DNA from: Carboxylicivirga taeanensis
GTDB lineage: Bacteria > Bacteroidota > Bacteroidia > Bacteroidales > Marinilabiliaceae
Assembly (NCBI RefSeq): GCF_051851475.1
Contig: NZ_JBPUSJ010000002.1
Coordinates: 405,551-469,550 of the forward strand
Reading direction: 5' to 3'
Length of the DNA: 64,000 nucleotides
A program made the translations under genes and the position numbers. Below, in pieces: positions 8,200 to 16,800 of this stretch (position 1 is its first letter; every line of letters starts with the position of its first letter). Under the pieces are notes generated by a model. It was not told the DNA's origin, made no database searches, and was given only the letters and a program-made list of their open reading frames with translations.

Positions 8200-9562
8200 C
8201 ATAGTGGAAAGGCTCTTCTCCCCGGCAATAGCCATATTTAACAACCGGATCGTTGTAAAACGACGGCTTGGACTTATTTAGCAGGTAGTAATCTACGTTG
8301 TCTTCCCATATGTAGGGATTCTTATTATTTTTTTCAGCTAGCCGCATGGCGTCTTCTACATGGCCCGGCCCCACGTTATAGGCCGCTAAAACAAATTTCA
8401 ACCGCTCCTTAGGGTCGCTTATCTTATCAGCAAAACGCTTATCCAGCCATATTAAAAACTTCAGGCCACCCTGTATATTATCTTTTGGGGAGGTAATTTC
8501 CTCTACACCAAAGCTTTCGGCCGTTTGTGGCATGAGCTGCATCAGCCCCACGGCACCGGCCCAACTCTCAACCTCTGGTAGAAAGCGCGATTCCTGATAG
8601 ATGAGTGCTGCAATTAGTCGCCAATCCCAATTGTACTTAGCACTCTCTTCTTTGATGATGGCATCGTAATCCGATACAACACCACCTTTGATAGAGTGAA
8701 AATTGGCATTGACTAAATGGGTGGAACGCTTGTTGATAAAGTACTTTCGGTATATGCGTTTGTATTGATTAGTTTTCTTAAAGTTTATCAGCCAGTTGTC
8801 CACTAGATCTTTCAGGTTTTTGGCACTAGGGCGAACGGCCCAGGCTATTTTTTGCGGAAAACTAACGGCTGTTTCAATATCAATGTTATCATAGAAATTG
8901 AGATTGATACGTGCCAGGTTCTCGTCGCATACCGTATAAGGGATCTCTCCATTGGCCACAAGGGCAATGAGCTGCTCCACTTCGTAATCGGGTATTTCAA
9001 CAATGTGGATGCTGTCGCCAATTTCATTACCCAAGCTTTTCAGGCGCGATACATAGGCCGAGTTTTCCTGTACATATATGGTTTTTCCTCCCAGATCTAT
9101 TTGGTTGCGTATCAGCTCTGTTGCTTTGGATGGCTTATCATCTCCCGTCGACTTCTGTTGCACCAATACCTGGTGGGTTACACAGTGTGGTTCGGTAAAG
9201 GCCACCTGGTGGCTTCGGTCGCGTGTAATTGTTAGATTGGTGGCAATAAGGTCGATATCTCCCTTTAGCAGGCTTTCGAAATTCTGTTCCACATCGTTGG
9301 ATACAACAATCTCCAGTTTGAGCCCCAGCGTATTGCTCAATGCTTGCAGCAGTTCAAGCTGGTAGCCAAGCGGGCGACCTCTGTAAACAAAGTAGTTGGT
9401 GGAGTTGTAGTCGGTTACAACCCTGATTTTACCTCTTTTTATTATTTCATCCAAATCCATGGCAACAGCGGCTTCCTTTTGCTTTGCTGTTTTCTTTTCC
9501 TTATCAACAACGCAGGCAGATAAGCTGATAGCCAGAATTAATAAAAGGACAATTTTTTGCAT
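8147..9562 (-). CDS. mltF: Membrane-bound lytic murein transglycosylase F-like lipoprotein
   Basis: 471 residues. A lipoprotein signal (MQKIVLLLILAISLSACVVD, acylated Cys at about 17) is followed by a periplasmic solute-binding-like domain (bacterial SBP family 3, about residues 42-275) and a C-terminal SLT lytic transglycosylase domain (about 300-440). The catalytic glutamate is Glu324 in IYQESRFLPE, and the downstream GAVGLMQLMP and AYNVGPGHV segments are the usual SLT motifs. This two-domain order is that of MltF, which cleaves the glycan strand of peptidoglycan with formation of 1,6-anhydromuramic acid. The product is probably anchored to the outer membrane. It has its own promoter and overlaps the NUDIX gene tail-to-tail. 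Confidence 0.93.
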   Translation of the reverse strand: MQKIVLLLILAISLSACVVDKEKKTAKQKEAAVAMDLDEIIKRGKIRVVTDYNSTNYFVYRGRPLGYQLELLQALSNTLGLKLEIVVSNDVEQNFESLLKGDIDLIATNLTITRDRSHQVAFTEPHCVTHQVLVQQKSTGDDKPSKATELIRNQIDLGGKTIYVQENSAYVSRLKSLGNEIGDSIHIVEIPDYEVEQLIALVANGEIPYTVCDENLARINLNFYDNIDIETAVSFPQKIAWAVRPSAKNLKDLVDNWLINFKKTNQYKRIYRKYFINKRSTHLVNANFHSIKGGVVSDYDAIIKEESAKYNWDWRLIAALIYQESRFLPEVESWAGAVGLMQLMPQTAESFGVEEITSPKDNIQGGLKFLIWLDKRFADKISDPKERLKFVLAAYNVGPGHVEDAMRLAEKNNKNPYIWEDNVDYYLLNKSKPSFYNDPVVKYGYCRGEEPFHYVSDILERYTHYKNVLAD

Positions 9563-9585
9563 AATAAGCTTGTTAAAATCAGGTG

Positions 9586-9618
9586 CAAAGTTAATTAATT
9601 GAACTGATTAAAAGCCAA
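9586..9618 (-). promoter_or_regulatory. Promoter of mltF
   Basis: On the minus strand TTG at 9616-9618 and TAACTTTG at 9586-9593 are 22 bases apart; the ATG at 9562 is 23 bases downstream of the -7 element. Confidence 0.6.
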
Positions 9619-9631
9619 TTAAGTTGCTTCT

Positions 9632-11656
9632 TTAGTCATAAAAATTCCAGGATACGCCAAATTTTAAGTTGCGCGGGTTGCCCGGATACTGATAGGTTGA
9701 GTAGTAGGGTTCTGCCGGATAGCCTTGGTTAACGTGGTCTAATTTAACGTAGATACGTGCTCTTTTCAGCTGTAGGTTAACAAATGCATCGATGAATGGA
9801 TAATTACCTACTTTTTGCTCCGTTTGGTTAACAAACTGGCCGCTCGCTGGCATGTACTTGGGAGCATAATACTCGGTATTATAGCGGGCATCAAATCCAA
9901 TCTGAAAATGTAATACTTTAAAGAGGGTGTTTTGGTAATAGGTAGAGTTATAAAGACTCACCAAGGGTACCGGAATGTACTCCTCATCGCTGGTGTATTG
10001 AACAACCACATCATTAACGAAGTGAACGCGTCCAAATATAAAGTGCTTTTTTAATCGAGCATTTAAAACTTGCAGCACTGTGCTGGTCTGATACGGCATA
10101 CCGTCTGCTTTCCAGTAGATGTGTTCAGTGATTAGATTCGCCCCACCACTTAACTCAAAGCGTCGGGTCGGAATTCTTATACCTCCCTGAATGCGAATGC
10201 TTTTTACCTGGTTAAAGTCATTTGACCATTGCAGGTGGTTGGAGAAGTATTGGTTTTCAAACAGCTCCGGCTGACGCAGGTAAATACCTCCGTTGGCAAA
10301 AAAGCCGGCTGTATCTTTGCGAATCCTAAATTGGGAGTTAAGGCTTCCGGTTATTTCCGAATCGCCGGCACGGTAGCCCTGAAAGTAGAGCTTTACACCC
10401 GCATTCCACCAGAAATTATCGCCCAGATTCTTAAATATCTGACCGCCTATTGCAGAAGTAATCAGCGTAGAGTCTTGTGTTTGGTAGTTTGGGATTTCTT
10501 TCCCGCTATCGTCCAACAGCTTGTTGGTAGCTTGTGGCATTTTATACTGCCTCACATCATTTGTAATGTAGGCTCGTAAACCGAATCGCAGTAATGAGTT
10601 AGCTTCCTCATTAAATTTTATCTGAAAGGTATTACTCAGGTTGCTGTAGGTTGAATTATCTCTTGTTTGTAAGGAGTCCCTGTAATAAATTGGGTAAAAA
10701 GGATTTTCAGTTTGGTAAAAGAAGGGTAAATCGGCGATGTTATATTCGTGTTCTCCCTGGTCGAATTTGAAGGTATGGTAGATGGTGCTAACCGGCAATT
10801 GGGTGGTGGTAGAGTCGTTTTGACGCACATTAATGTTCCCAATCGATAGTGAATGGTTGTAAAAGAATTGATAATTTGTGATTTTGTGTTTGGCCTTGTC
10901 ATCAAAATTCATTGGGATTTCTCTGGGATCCAATTCGGGCCAGTTTATGTCGGTTGCGTCGAGACTTATCCCACCATTCTCCTGGTTGTTAATAAGGGCG
11001 TATATAAATGCGGTGTGCATGTTGTAGCGCCGGCCATTGTAACTGCTCCAGAATTTAAAGTTCTGATTCTCTGCTTTTTGATATTGGTATTGCCCAATCG
11101 AAGAACTCAACTGGTACTGAATCCCCACATTTGTTTTTTTGTTAATGTTTTGCGTATACAGGGCACTGATGTATTCTTCCGAATAGCTTTTGGGGCCACC
11201 AAAATGATAGGTGAGGTTTACAAATGGGGTTTTGGTATTGTAAAAATGTAGCTTTTCCGGCTGTGGCAGGTAGGTCAGAAACGAGTTGTAAAACAGGTTT
11301 CCATAATATCTTTGCTGCTCACTAAATATCATGGACTGGTGGGCACTTCCCATATTTCCGAGCCATGCCTGTGCGATGCTGCGCTTAAAAATGGGGTTGT
11401 AAATCTGGTACCCATTGCTGATGGTGTCGACGGCTACTGTATCGCTAAACGTGAAATCATCCCTTAGATGCCAGGTTCGCACATCGGCAGGGATGTATTC
11501 CGATTTTGCTTTAGATTCATCATTGGCGGATTCTCCTAATTGCTGTCCCCGACCCATTTGGTCCGGACCATTAAGGGTTCTTTGTGCCAAGCTGGCAGAG
11601 GCAAAGGAGATACTTATTATTAAAGTTAGAAGGTATTTGTTGAAATTAAATTCCAT
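9632..11656 (-). CDS. Putative porin (Bacteroidota outer-membrane beta-barrel)
   Basis: 674 residues from the chosen start. The frame extends to 11791, but the ATG at 11654-11656 begins a proper signal peptide (MEFNFNKYLLTLIISISFAS, cleavage after ...SLAQ). The -7 element at 11719-11726 lies inside the longer frame; an ATG at 11680 is a weaker alternative. The mature protein is almost wholly amphipathic beta-strands with abundant Tyr, Asn and Phe and ends GVSWNFYD, as expected for a large barrel. The general pattern (an N-terminal segment with DVRTWHLRDDF, then Tyr-rich strands) fits the 'putative porin' family widespread in this phylum and often found beside der and mltF-type genes. Cargo is unknown. 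Confidence 0.78.
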   Translation of the reverse strand: MEFNFNKYLLTLIISISFASASLAQRTLNGPDQMGRGQQLGESANDESKAKSEYIPADVRTWHLRDDFTFSDTVAVDTISNGYQIYNPIFKRSIAQAWLGNMGSAHQSMIFSEQQRYYGNLFYNSFLTYLPQPEKLHFYNTKTPFVNLTYHFGGPKSYSEEYISALYTQNINKKTNVGIQYQLSSSIGQYQYQKAENQNFKFWSSYNGRRYNMHTAFIYALINNQENGGISLDATDINWPELDPREIPMNFDDKAKHKITNYQFFYNHSLSIGNINVRQNDSTTTQLPVSTIYHTFKFDQGEHEYNIADLPFFYQTENPFYPIYYRDSLQTRDNSTYSNLSNTFQIKFNEEANSLLRFGLRAYITNDVRQYKMPQATNKLLDDSGKEIPNYQTQDSTLITSAIGGQIFKNLGDNFWWNAGVKLYFQGYRAGDSEITGSLNSQFRIRKDTAGFFANGGIYLRQPELFENQYFSNHLQWSNDFNQVKSIRIQGGIRIPTRRFELSGGANLITEHIYWKADGMPYQTSTVLQVLNARLKKHFIFGRVHFVNDVVVQYTSDEEYIPVPLVSLYNSTYYQNTLFKVLHFQIGFDARYNTEYYAPKYMPASGQFVNQTEQKVGNYPFIDAFVNLQLKRARIYVKLDHVNQGYPAEPYYSTYQYPGNPRNLKFGVSWNFYD

Positions 11657-11718
11657 ATGAAAGGAGCAAAGTGTTTGCATTAATACTTGGTTAGGGAGTG
11701 GGATAACCCAACTGCAAA

Positions 11719-11726
11719 CAAATATA
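11719..11726 (-). promoter_or_regulatory. -7 element of the putative porin gene
   Basis: Minus-strand TATATTTG is a perfect TAnnTTTG match about 62 bases upstream of the ATG at 11656 and downstream of the longest possible start (11791). No well-spaced -33 element is visible. Confidence 0.5.
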
Positions 11727-11774
11727 GACAAAAAGTTTTCAACTCGGTTAATCACTTGAATGGTGTGAACCGAT

Positions 11775-11801
11775 AAAAAAGAAGCTATCATTGATAGCTT
11801 C
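11775..11801 (-). terminator. Terminator of der
   Basis: GAAGCTATC / GATAGCTTC (11781-11789 and 11793-11801) form a 9-bp stem; on the minus strand it is followed by six T (A-run 11775-11780). It starts just after the der stop codon. Confidence 0.8.
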
Positions 11802-11807
11802 TTTAAT

Positions 11808-13112
11808 TTATTTTTTACGCAAAATAATATTTATCTGAACACCATTGAAGTTCCAGTGCTCTCTGATTTTATTTTCGAGAAAACGCTTATAAGGATCTTT
11901 AATATATTGCGGCAGGTTACAAAAGAAGGCAAACGTTGGCGAATGCGTTGGTAACTGCGTAATGTATTTGATCTTAATAAACTTACCCTTTGTTGATGGG
12001 GGTGGATATTTTTCAATCAGAGGCAGAAGCGTTTCGTTCAGCTTAGAGGTCGTTATTTTAGTGTTCTTATTTTCGTACACTTTTAAGGCCGCTTCAATTG
12101 CTTTATGAATGCGCTGTTTGGTGAGTGCCGAAGTGAAAACAATCGGAAAATCAGAAAACGGCGCCATGGACTCACGTACCATTGCTTCAAACTGCTTAAC
12201 TGTATTGGTATCTTTCTCAATAAGGTCCCACTTATTGACCAGCACCACAATTCCTTTTTTGTTTTTCTGGATCAGGTTAAATATTTTTTGATCCTGCGTT
12301 TCGAATCCACGGGTGGCATCGATCATCAGCATGCACACATCCGAGTTCTCAATGGCACGAATAGCACGCATCACCGAATAAAACTCAAGGTCTTCGTTGA
12401 CCCTTGCTTTTTTTCTTAGTCCGGCCGTATCCACCAAAAAGAAATCGTGTCCAAACTTATTATATCTGGTAAAGATCGAGTCGCGCGTGGTCCCTGCAAT
12501 TGGGGTGACAATATTTCGCTCTTCGCCAATAAAGGCGTTGATGATGGATGATTTTCCGGCATTGGGACGACCTACAATAGTGAATTTTGGTAAATCTAGC
12601 TCCAACTCATTTTCCTTCTTCGGAAACAGAGATACCAGCTTATCCAGAAATTCGCCTGTACCGGCACCGTTAATGGCCGAAATAGGGTATAAGTTATCCA
12701 ATCCTAATGCATAAAAGTAGCTCGATTCAGCAATGCGCTCGTTATTATCGACCTTATTAACCACCATTAGCACCGGCTTTTGCGAGCGTCGCAGAATATC
12801 GGCCACGCCTTCGTCATAATCGGTAATTCCGGTTACAACATCTACTACAAAAACAATGATGTCGGCTTCTTCAATAGCAATTAATACCTGGCTGCGGATG
12901 GCTTCTTCGAAGATGTCATCCGAGTTGGTAGCATAGCCCCCGGTATCAATTACCGAAAAGTCCACTCCATTCCAAAAGGCCTTACCATATAAGCGGTCGC
13001 GTGTTACGCCGGCCATCTCGTCCACAATCGCCTGACGCGTTCCGGTTAATCGATTAAAAAGTGTTGACTTACCTACGTTTGGCCGGCCAACTATTGCAAC
13101 TATATTTCCCAT
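11808..13112 (-). CDS. der: Ribosome-assembly GTPase Der (EngA)
   Basis: 434 residues, normal family length. Two tandem GTPase domains are visible: the first P-loop GRPNVGKST at residues 8-16 and the second GRPNAGKSS around 181-189, each followed by DTGG/DTAG (G3) and NKVD/NKWD (G4) motifs. The C-terminal KH-like domain (about 350-434) carries KFIKIKYITQLPTHSPTF. Der binds the 50S subunit during assembly and is essential in most bacteria. The start ATG at 13112 is directly followed by the first P-loop strand, as in other Der proteins. It lies just downstream of era on the same strand but has its own promoter. Confidence 0.98.
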   Translation of the reverse strand: MGNIVAIVGRPNVGKSTLFNRLTGTRQAIVDEMAGVTRDRLYGKAFWNGVDFSVIDTGGYATNSDDIFEEAIRSQVLIAIEEADIIVFVVDVVTGITDYDEGVADILRRSQKPVLMVVNKVDNNERIAESSYFYALGLDNLYPISAINGAGTGEFLDKLVSLFPKKENELELDLPKFTIVGRPNAGKSSIINAFIGEERNIVTPIAGTTRDSIFTRYNKFGHDFFLVDTAGLRKKARVNEDLEFYSVMRAIRAIENSDVCMLMIDATRGFETQDQKIFNLIQKNKKGIVVLVNKWDLIEKDTNTVKQFEAMVRESMAPFSDFPIVFTSALTKQRIHKAIEAALKVYENKNTKITTSKLNETLLPLIEKYPPPSTKGKFIKIKYITQLPTHSPTFAFFCNLPQYIKDPYKRFLENKIREHWNFNGVQINIILRKK

Positions 13113-13141
13113 GATGACAATTCTATTTTATTTCGGGGCTG

Positions 13142-13172
13142 CAAAGGTAGTTAAACCTATGCTTACGACCAA
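13142..13172 (-). promoter_or_regulatory. Promoter of der
   Basis: Minus-strand TTG (13170-13172) and TACCTTTG (13142-13149) are 20 bases apart, a good Bacteroidota promoter; the ATG is 29 bases further on. Confidence 0.7.
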
Positions 13173-13199
13173 TCTTTATTTTTGATTTAGATGGTTTTA

Positions 13200-14084
13200 C
13201 TATTTTAATTCGTAGCCGTGGCCACGCAGGAAGTTGTCTTTGTCGCGCCAGTCCTTGCTTACTTTCACGTAGGTAGTTAGGTTCACCTTCTTTTTAAAGA
13301 AGCCTTCCAAATCTTTACGGGCTTCGATGCCCACCCATTTGAGCTTAATGCCTTTATGGCCAATAATGATGCCTTTTTGCGATTCGCGGGCCACGTGTAT
13401 GATTGCACGAATCTCAATCCGTTCTTTTGCTTCCTTAAACTCTTCAACCTCTACTTCAACCGAGTAAGGGATTTCTTTTTTGTACTGAATCAAAATCTTT
13501 TCACGGATAATTTCAGTCACAAAGAAGCGTTCTGATTTATCGGTGAGCGACTCTTTATCGAAAAAAGGAGGTGAATCAGGCAGTAGTTCAATGATGCGGT
13601 CGAACAGGTTTTGTACGTTAAACTTGTGCAGTGCCGACATGGGAAATACTTCGGCTTTGGGCAGCTGTTCTTTCCAAAAATCAATAATGTCGTCCAGCTT
13701 ACTTTGGTCTATTAAGTCAATTTTGTTAATAACCAGCAGCACCGGAATATCTGTTTTTTGTACCGAGCTCAGGAAATCGTCATTTTTATCGGGTTTCTCA
13801 AACGTATCAGTCACATATAAAATGATATCAGCGTCAGTCAATGCCGATTTTGAAAACTTAAGCATCGATTCTTGTAGCTTGTAATTAGGCTTCAATACAC
13901 CTGGGGTGTCGGAGAACACGATTTGGTACTCTGGCTGATTAACAATGCCAAAAATGCGGTGGCGGGTTGTTTGTGCCTTAGAAGTAATAATCGATAGGCG
14001 CTCACCAACCAATTCGTTGGATAATGTTGATTTACCTACATTGGGGTTGCCGACAATATTTACGAAGCCTGCTTTATGTGTCAT
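13200..14084 (-). CDS. era: GTPase Era
   Basis: 294 residues, normal for Era. An N-terminal GTPase domain has P-loop GNPNVGKST (about residues 12-20), DTPG (about 59-62) and NKID (about 121-124). The C-terminal KH domain has the RNA-binding loop GIIIGHKGIKLKWVG (about 237-251). Era binds the 3' end of 16S rRNA and acts in 30S maturation. It lies upstream of der on the same strand, an arrangement common in this phylum. The 115 bases upstream of the start hold only a weak -7-like TATCTTCG on the minus strand. Confidence 0.98.
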   Translation of the reverse strand: MTHKAGFVNIVGNPNVGKSTLSNELVGERLSIITSKAQTTRHRIFGIVNQPEYQIVFSDTPGVLKPNYKLQESMLKFSKSALTDADIILYVTDTFEKPDKNDDFLSSVQKTDIPVLLVINKIDLIDQSKLDDIIDFWKEQLPKAEVFPMSALHKFNVQNLFDRIIELLPDSPPFFDKESLTDKSERFFVTEIIREKILIQYKKEIPYSVEVEVEEFKEAKERIEIRAIIHVARESQKGIIIGHKGIKLKWVGIEARKDLEGFFKKKVNLTTYVKVSKDWRDKDNFLRGHGYELK

Positions 14085-14241
14085 ATTTCTTTTGTTTTCT
14101 GCTGCGAAGATACGATAAATTGTTCAGAGCTGTGAAGAAATGGAGTAGGTGAGGGTTATTATTCGTTGGTTTTCGAAAGCATTCATCTTGATGATGTTAA
14201 TGAAAAGAAAGAAATGAGTCGCTTAATCAATTGCTTTTCGT

Positions 14242-14249
14242 TAGTTTTG
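14242..14249 (+). promoter_or_regulatory. -7 element of the hexosaminidase gene
   Basis: TAGTTTTG matches TAnnTTTG and lies 55 bases before the ATG at 14304. No convincing -33 TTG at the usual spacing. Confidence 0.4.
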
Positions 14250-14303
14250 GAACTATTCTGTTCATTTATCGAACAAATCGTCAATCATTAACAGTTATTC
14301 AAT

Positions 14304-16601
14304 ATGAGACTTCCTAATTACATTTGTATTCTTTTATTAGTAATGCTGATGGCATGTCAATCAGAATCACCGCGTCAAAGTTATAATGAGGGCATTAATA
14401 TTGTGCCATACCCTAATCAGCTTACCGAGCAGCAGGGGCAATTTGTTTTAAATAAGACTACCCAGTGGGTAGTAACCGATGATGATTTCAAGTCTGTTGC
14501 TGAGTTTATCAATGCAAAGCTGGGGTTATCTACTGGGTTTGAGCTGGAGTTTAGCAGCGAAACACCTGCTCAAAATTACATAGCTCTGCAGCTGGATAAC
14601 ACTATTTCCCTGAACGATGAAGGTTATGAGCTCACTGTAACACCTCAAGCGGTGGTGATTAAAGCAAAAACACCACACGGCGCGTTTTACGGTTTGCAAA
14701 CGTTCTTACAGTTGCTGCCTGCTGAAATTGAAAGCCCAACACTTGTCAGGAATAGGGACTGGACTGTGCCGGCAGTAGAAATTAGCGATGAACCGCGATT
14801 TAGCTGGCGAGGTATGCATTTGGATGTATGTCGTCATTTTGTGCCGGTTGAAAACATCAAAAAGCACCTGGATATGCTGGCTATGTTTAAGATGAATACC
14901 TTCCACTGGCACCTGACTGAAGATCAGGGCTGGCGCATAGAAATCAAAAAGTATCCTAAACTCATCGAATTGGGTTCGCCCCGTATCGAAGGCGAAGGGT
15001 TCGAGCATGGCGGCTATTACACGCAGGAAGAAGTGAAAGAAATTGTTAATTATGCCGCTGAACGTTTTATTACGGTGGTGCCAGAAATTGAACTGCCGGG
15101 TCATGCCTTGGCCGCTCTAACTGCTTACCCTGAATACTCGTGCACCGGAGGACCATTTAAGGTGCGCAATGTATGGGGCGTTGAACCGGATGTGTATTGC
15201 GCCGGAAAAGAGGAGACTTTTCATTTTCTGGAAGATGTGATTGATGAAGTAGTGGCCTTGTTTCCATCCGTGTATTTTCATATTGGTGGCGATGAATGTC
15301 CAAAAGACCGCTGGAAGGAATGTGCAGATTGTCAGCGTCGCATGAAACAGGAAGGGCTGAAAGATGAACATGAGCTACAGAGCTATTTTGTGAAGCGCAT
15401 TGAGAAGGTACTGATTGCTCATGGTAAAAAAATGATTGGCTGGGATGAAATTCTTGAAGGAGGCTTGGCTGAGTCGGCCGCTGTGATGTCGTGGCGAGGC
15501 GAAAAAGGAGGCATTGAAGCTGCTTCGCAAGGGCACGATGTGGTGATGACGCCGGGAAACTGGTGCTATCTGGATCACTATCAGGGCGATTACCGGGTGG
15601 AGCCGGTGGCCATAGGTGGTTACACCACCTTGGAGGAGTCGTATAACTACGAACCTGTTCCGGCAGAACTGTCAGAAGATAAGGCCAAGCATGTGCTGGG
15701 AACCCAAGGCAACGTCTGGACTGAGTATATGTATACGCCCGAATTGGTTGAGTACCGTGTGTATCCACGCTTACTGGCGTTGGCCGAAGTCAATTGGACT
15801 GCTAAAGAGAACAAAGATTATGAGAGTTTTGCCCGCCGTATCAATAATCAATTGGTACGCATGGATCAGCATGGGATTAACTACCATATTCCATTGCCCG
15901 AAGGTCCGGTTAATAAGGTGGTTTTTATTGATAATGTGAAGCTGGAGTTTTCAAATACCCGCAATTATCCAATGGTTTATACCACCGATGGAAGTCAGCC
16001 AACAGCTTATTCAACAGAATATAAACAGCCGTTGATTTTTGCCGGGAATAAGACCATTAAAATTGCCACTGTACTGCCAAGTGGAAAAATGAGCCGGGTG
16101 CGAACCATTCAAATAGAGAAAACAAAAATGCTTCCTGCTGTTGATGTTGAAACAACAAACGTAGGCCTTTCAGAGCAATACACCGAAGGTACATTTATAA
16201 AAGTGGCAGAATTGGACAAGGTGTCTGATTGGCAAACACGCGATGGATTCATCGACAATAAAGGCCCCAAATACCGCAAGAGTGATTACCACCATCCATC
16301 GGCACACCTCTATACGGGCTACCTAAGCATAGAAGAGGATGGTATTTATGAATTCCAAACAAACCTCGATCAATTTTATATAGGAGAGCAGCTGTTAATT
16401 AATAATGATGGTGAAGTGAAACGTTTCTCGCGCAATAATTCCACCATTGCCTTATCAAAGGGAAAGCACCCTGTAAAGCTTATCTACCTGAATAATATTA
16501 TTGGCGGATGGCCGCAGGCCTGGAATGGCCCTAAGGTGCAGTATCGCTTGTTGGGCGATGAGAAATTTACTCAGGTTGAAAATACGCACTATACTTACTA
16601 A
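14304..16601 (+). CDS. Beta-N-acetylhexosaminidase lipoprotein (GH20) with C-terminal PA14-like domain
   Basis: 765 residues. A lipoprotein signal ends at Cys18 (LLVMLMACQSE). The GH20b zincin-like domain (about residues 30-150) precedes the GH20 catalytic barrel (about 155-500). The catalytic pair is Asp330-Glu331 in YFHIGGDECPKDRW, and the substrate-positioning segment FHWHLTEDQGWRIEIKKYP is intact. After the barrel come a small beta domain resembling the chitobiase/hexosaminidase C-terminal domain (about 530-610) and a PA14-like sugar-binding domain (about 625-760). The enzyme removes terminal N-acetylglucosamine or N-acetylgalactosamine from glycans outside the cytoplasmic membrane, in chitin, glycoprotein or peptidoglycan turnover. 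It is a single-gene unit closed by a strong terminator. Confidence 0.95.
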   Translation: MRLPNYICILLLVMLMACQSESPRQSYNEGINIVPYPNQLTEQQGQFVLNKTTQWVVTDDDFKSVAEFINAKLGLSTGFELEFSSETPAQNYIALQLDNTISLNDEGYELTVTPQAVVIKAKTPHGAFYGLQTFLQLLPAEIESPTLVRNRDWTVPAVEISDEPRFSWRGMHLDVCRHFVPVENIKKHLDMLAMFKMNTFHWHLTEDQGWRIEIKKYPKLIELGSPRIEGEGFEHGGYYTQEEVKEIVNYAAERFITVVPEIELPGHALAALTAYPEYSCTGGPFKVRNVWGVEPDVYCAGKEETFHFLEDVIDEVVALFPSVYFHIGGDECPKDRWKECADCQRRMKQEGLKDEHELQSYFVKRIEKVLIAHGKKMIGWDEILEGGLAESAAVMSWRGEKGGIEAASQGHDVVMTPGNWCYLDHYQGDYRVEPVAIGGYTTLEESYNYEPVPAELSEDKAKHVLGTQGNVWTEYMYTPELVEYRVYPRLLALAEVNWTAKENKDYESFARRINNQLVRMDQHGINYHIPLPEGPVNKVVFIDNVKLEFSNTRNYPMVYTTDGSQPTAYSTEYKQPLIFAGNKTIKIATVLPSGKMSRVRTIQIEKTKMLPAVDVETTNVGLSEQYTEGTFIKVAELDKVSDWQTRDGFIDNKGPKYRKSDYHHPSAHLYTGYLSIEEDGIYEFQTNLDQFYIGEQLLINNDGEVKRFSRNNSTIALSKGKHPVKLIYLNNIIGGWPQAWNGPKVQYRLLGDEKFTQVENTHYTY

Positions 16602-16652
16602 GTTGAAATGCTGATGCCCATTATTCCGGGCGATGAGTTTTCGATGGTAATG

Positions 16653-16685
16653 AATCCCCTGAGGTTTTCTTCAGGGGATTTTTTT
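16653..16685 (+). terminator. Terminator of the hexosaminidase gene
   Basis: AATCCCCTGA / TCAGGGGATT (16653-16662 and 16671-16680) followed by a run of T to 16685. Strong rho-independent signal. Confidence 0.92.
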
Positions 16686-16800
16686 ACGATCCGATTAGGA
16701 TGTTCTTTCAAAGTCAGCTATTGCATTTGCCTTATAAATGAGAATAACGTATCTTAAAATGCGACAATAAAATTTTATCAATCAAACAGATAGTCGCATC

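Noticed and set aside
15157..15768. 203-codon minus-strand frame
   Set aside because: Antisense to the GH20 catalytic domain; composition (Pro/Ser/His-rich) typical for a shadow frame.
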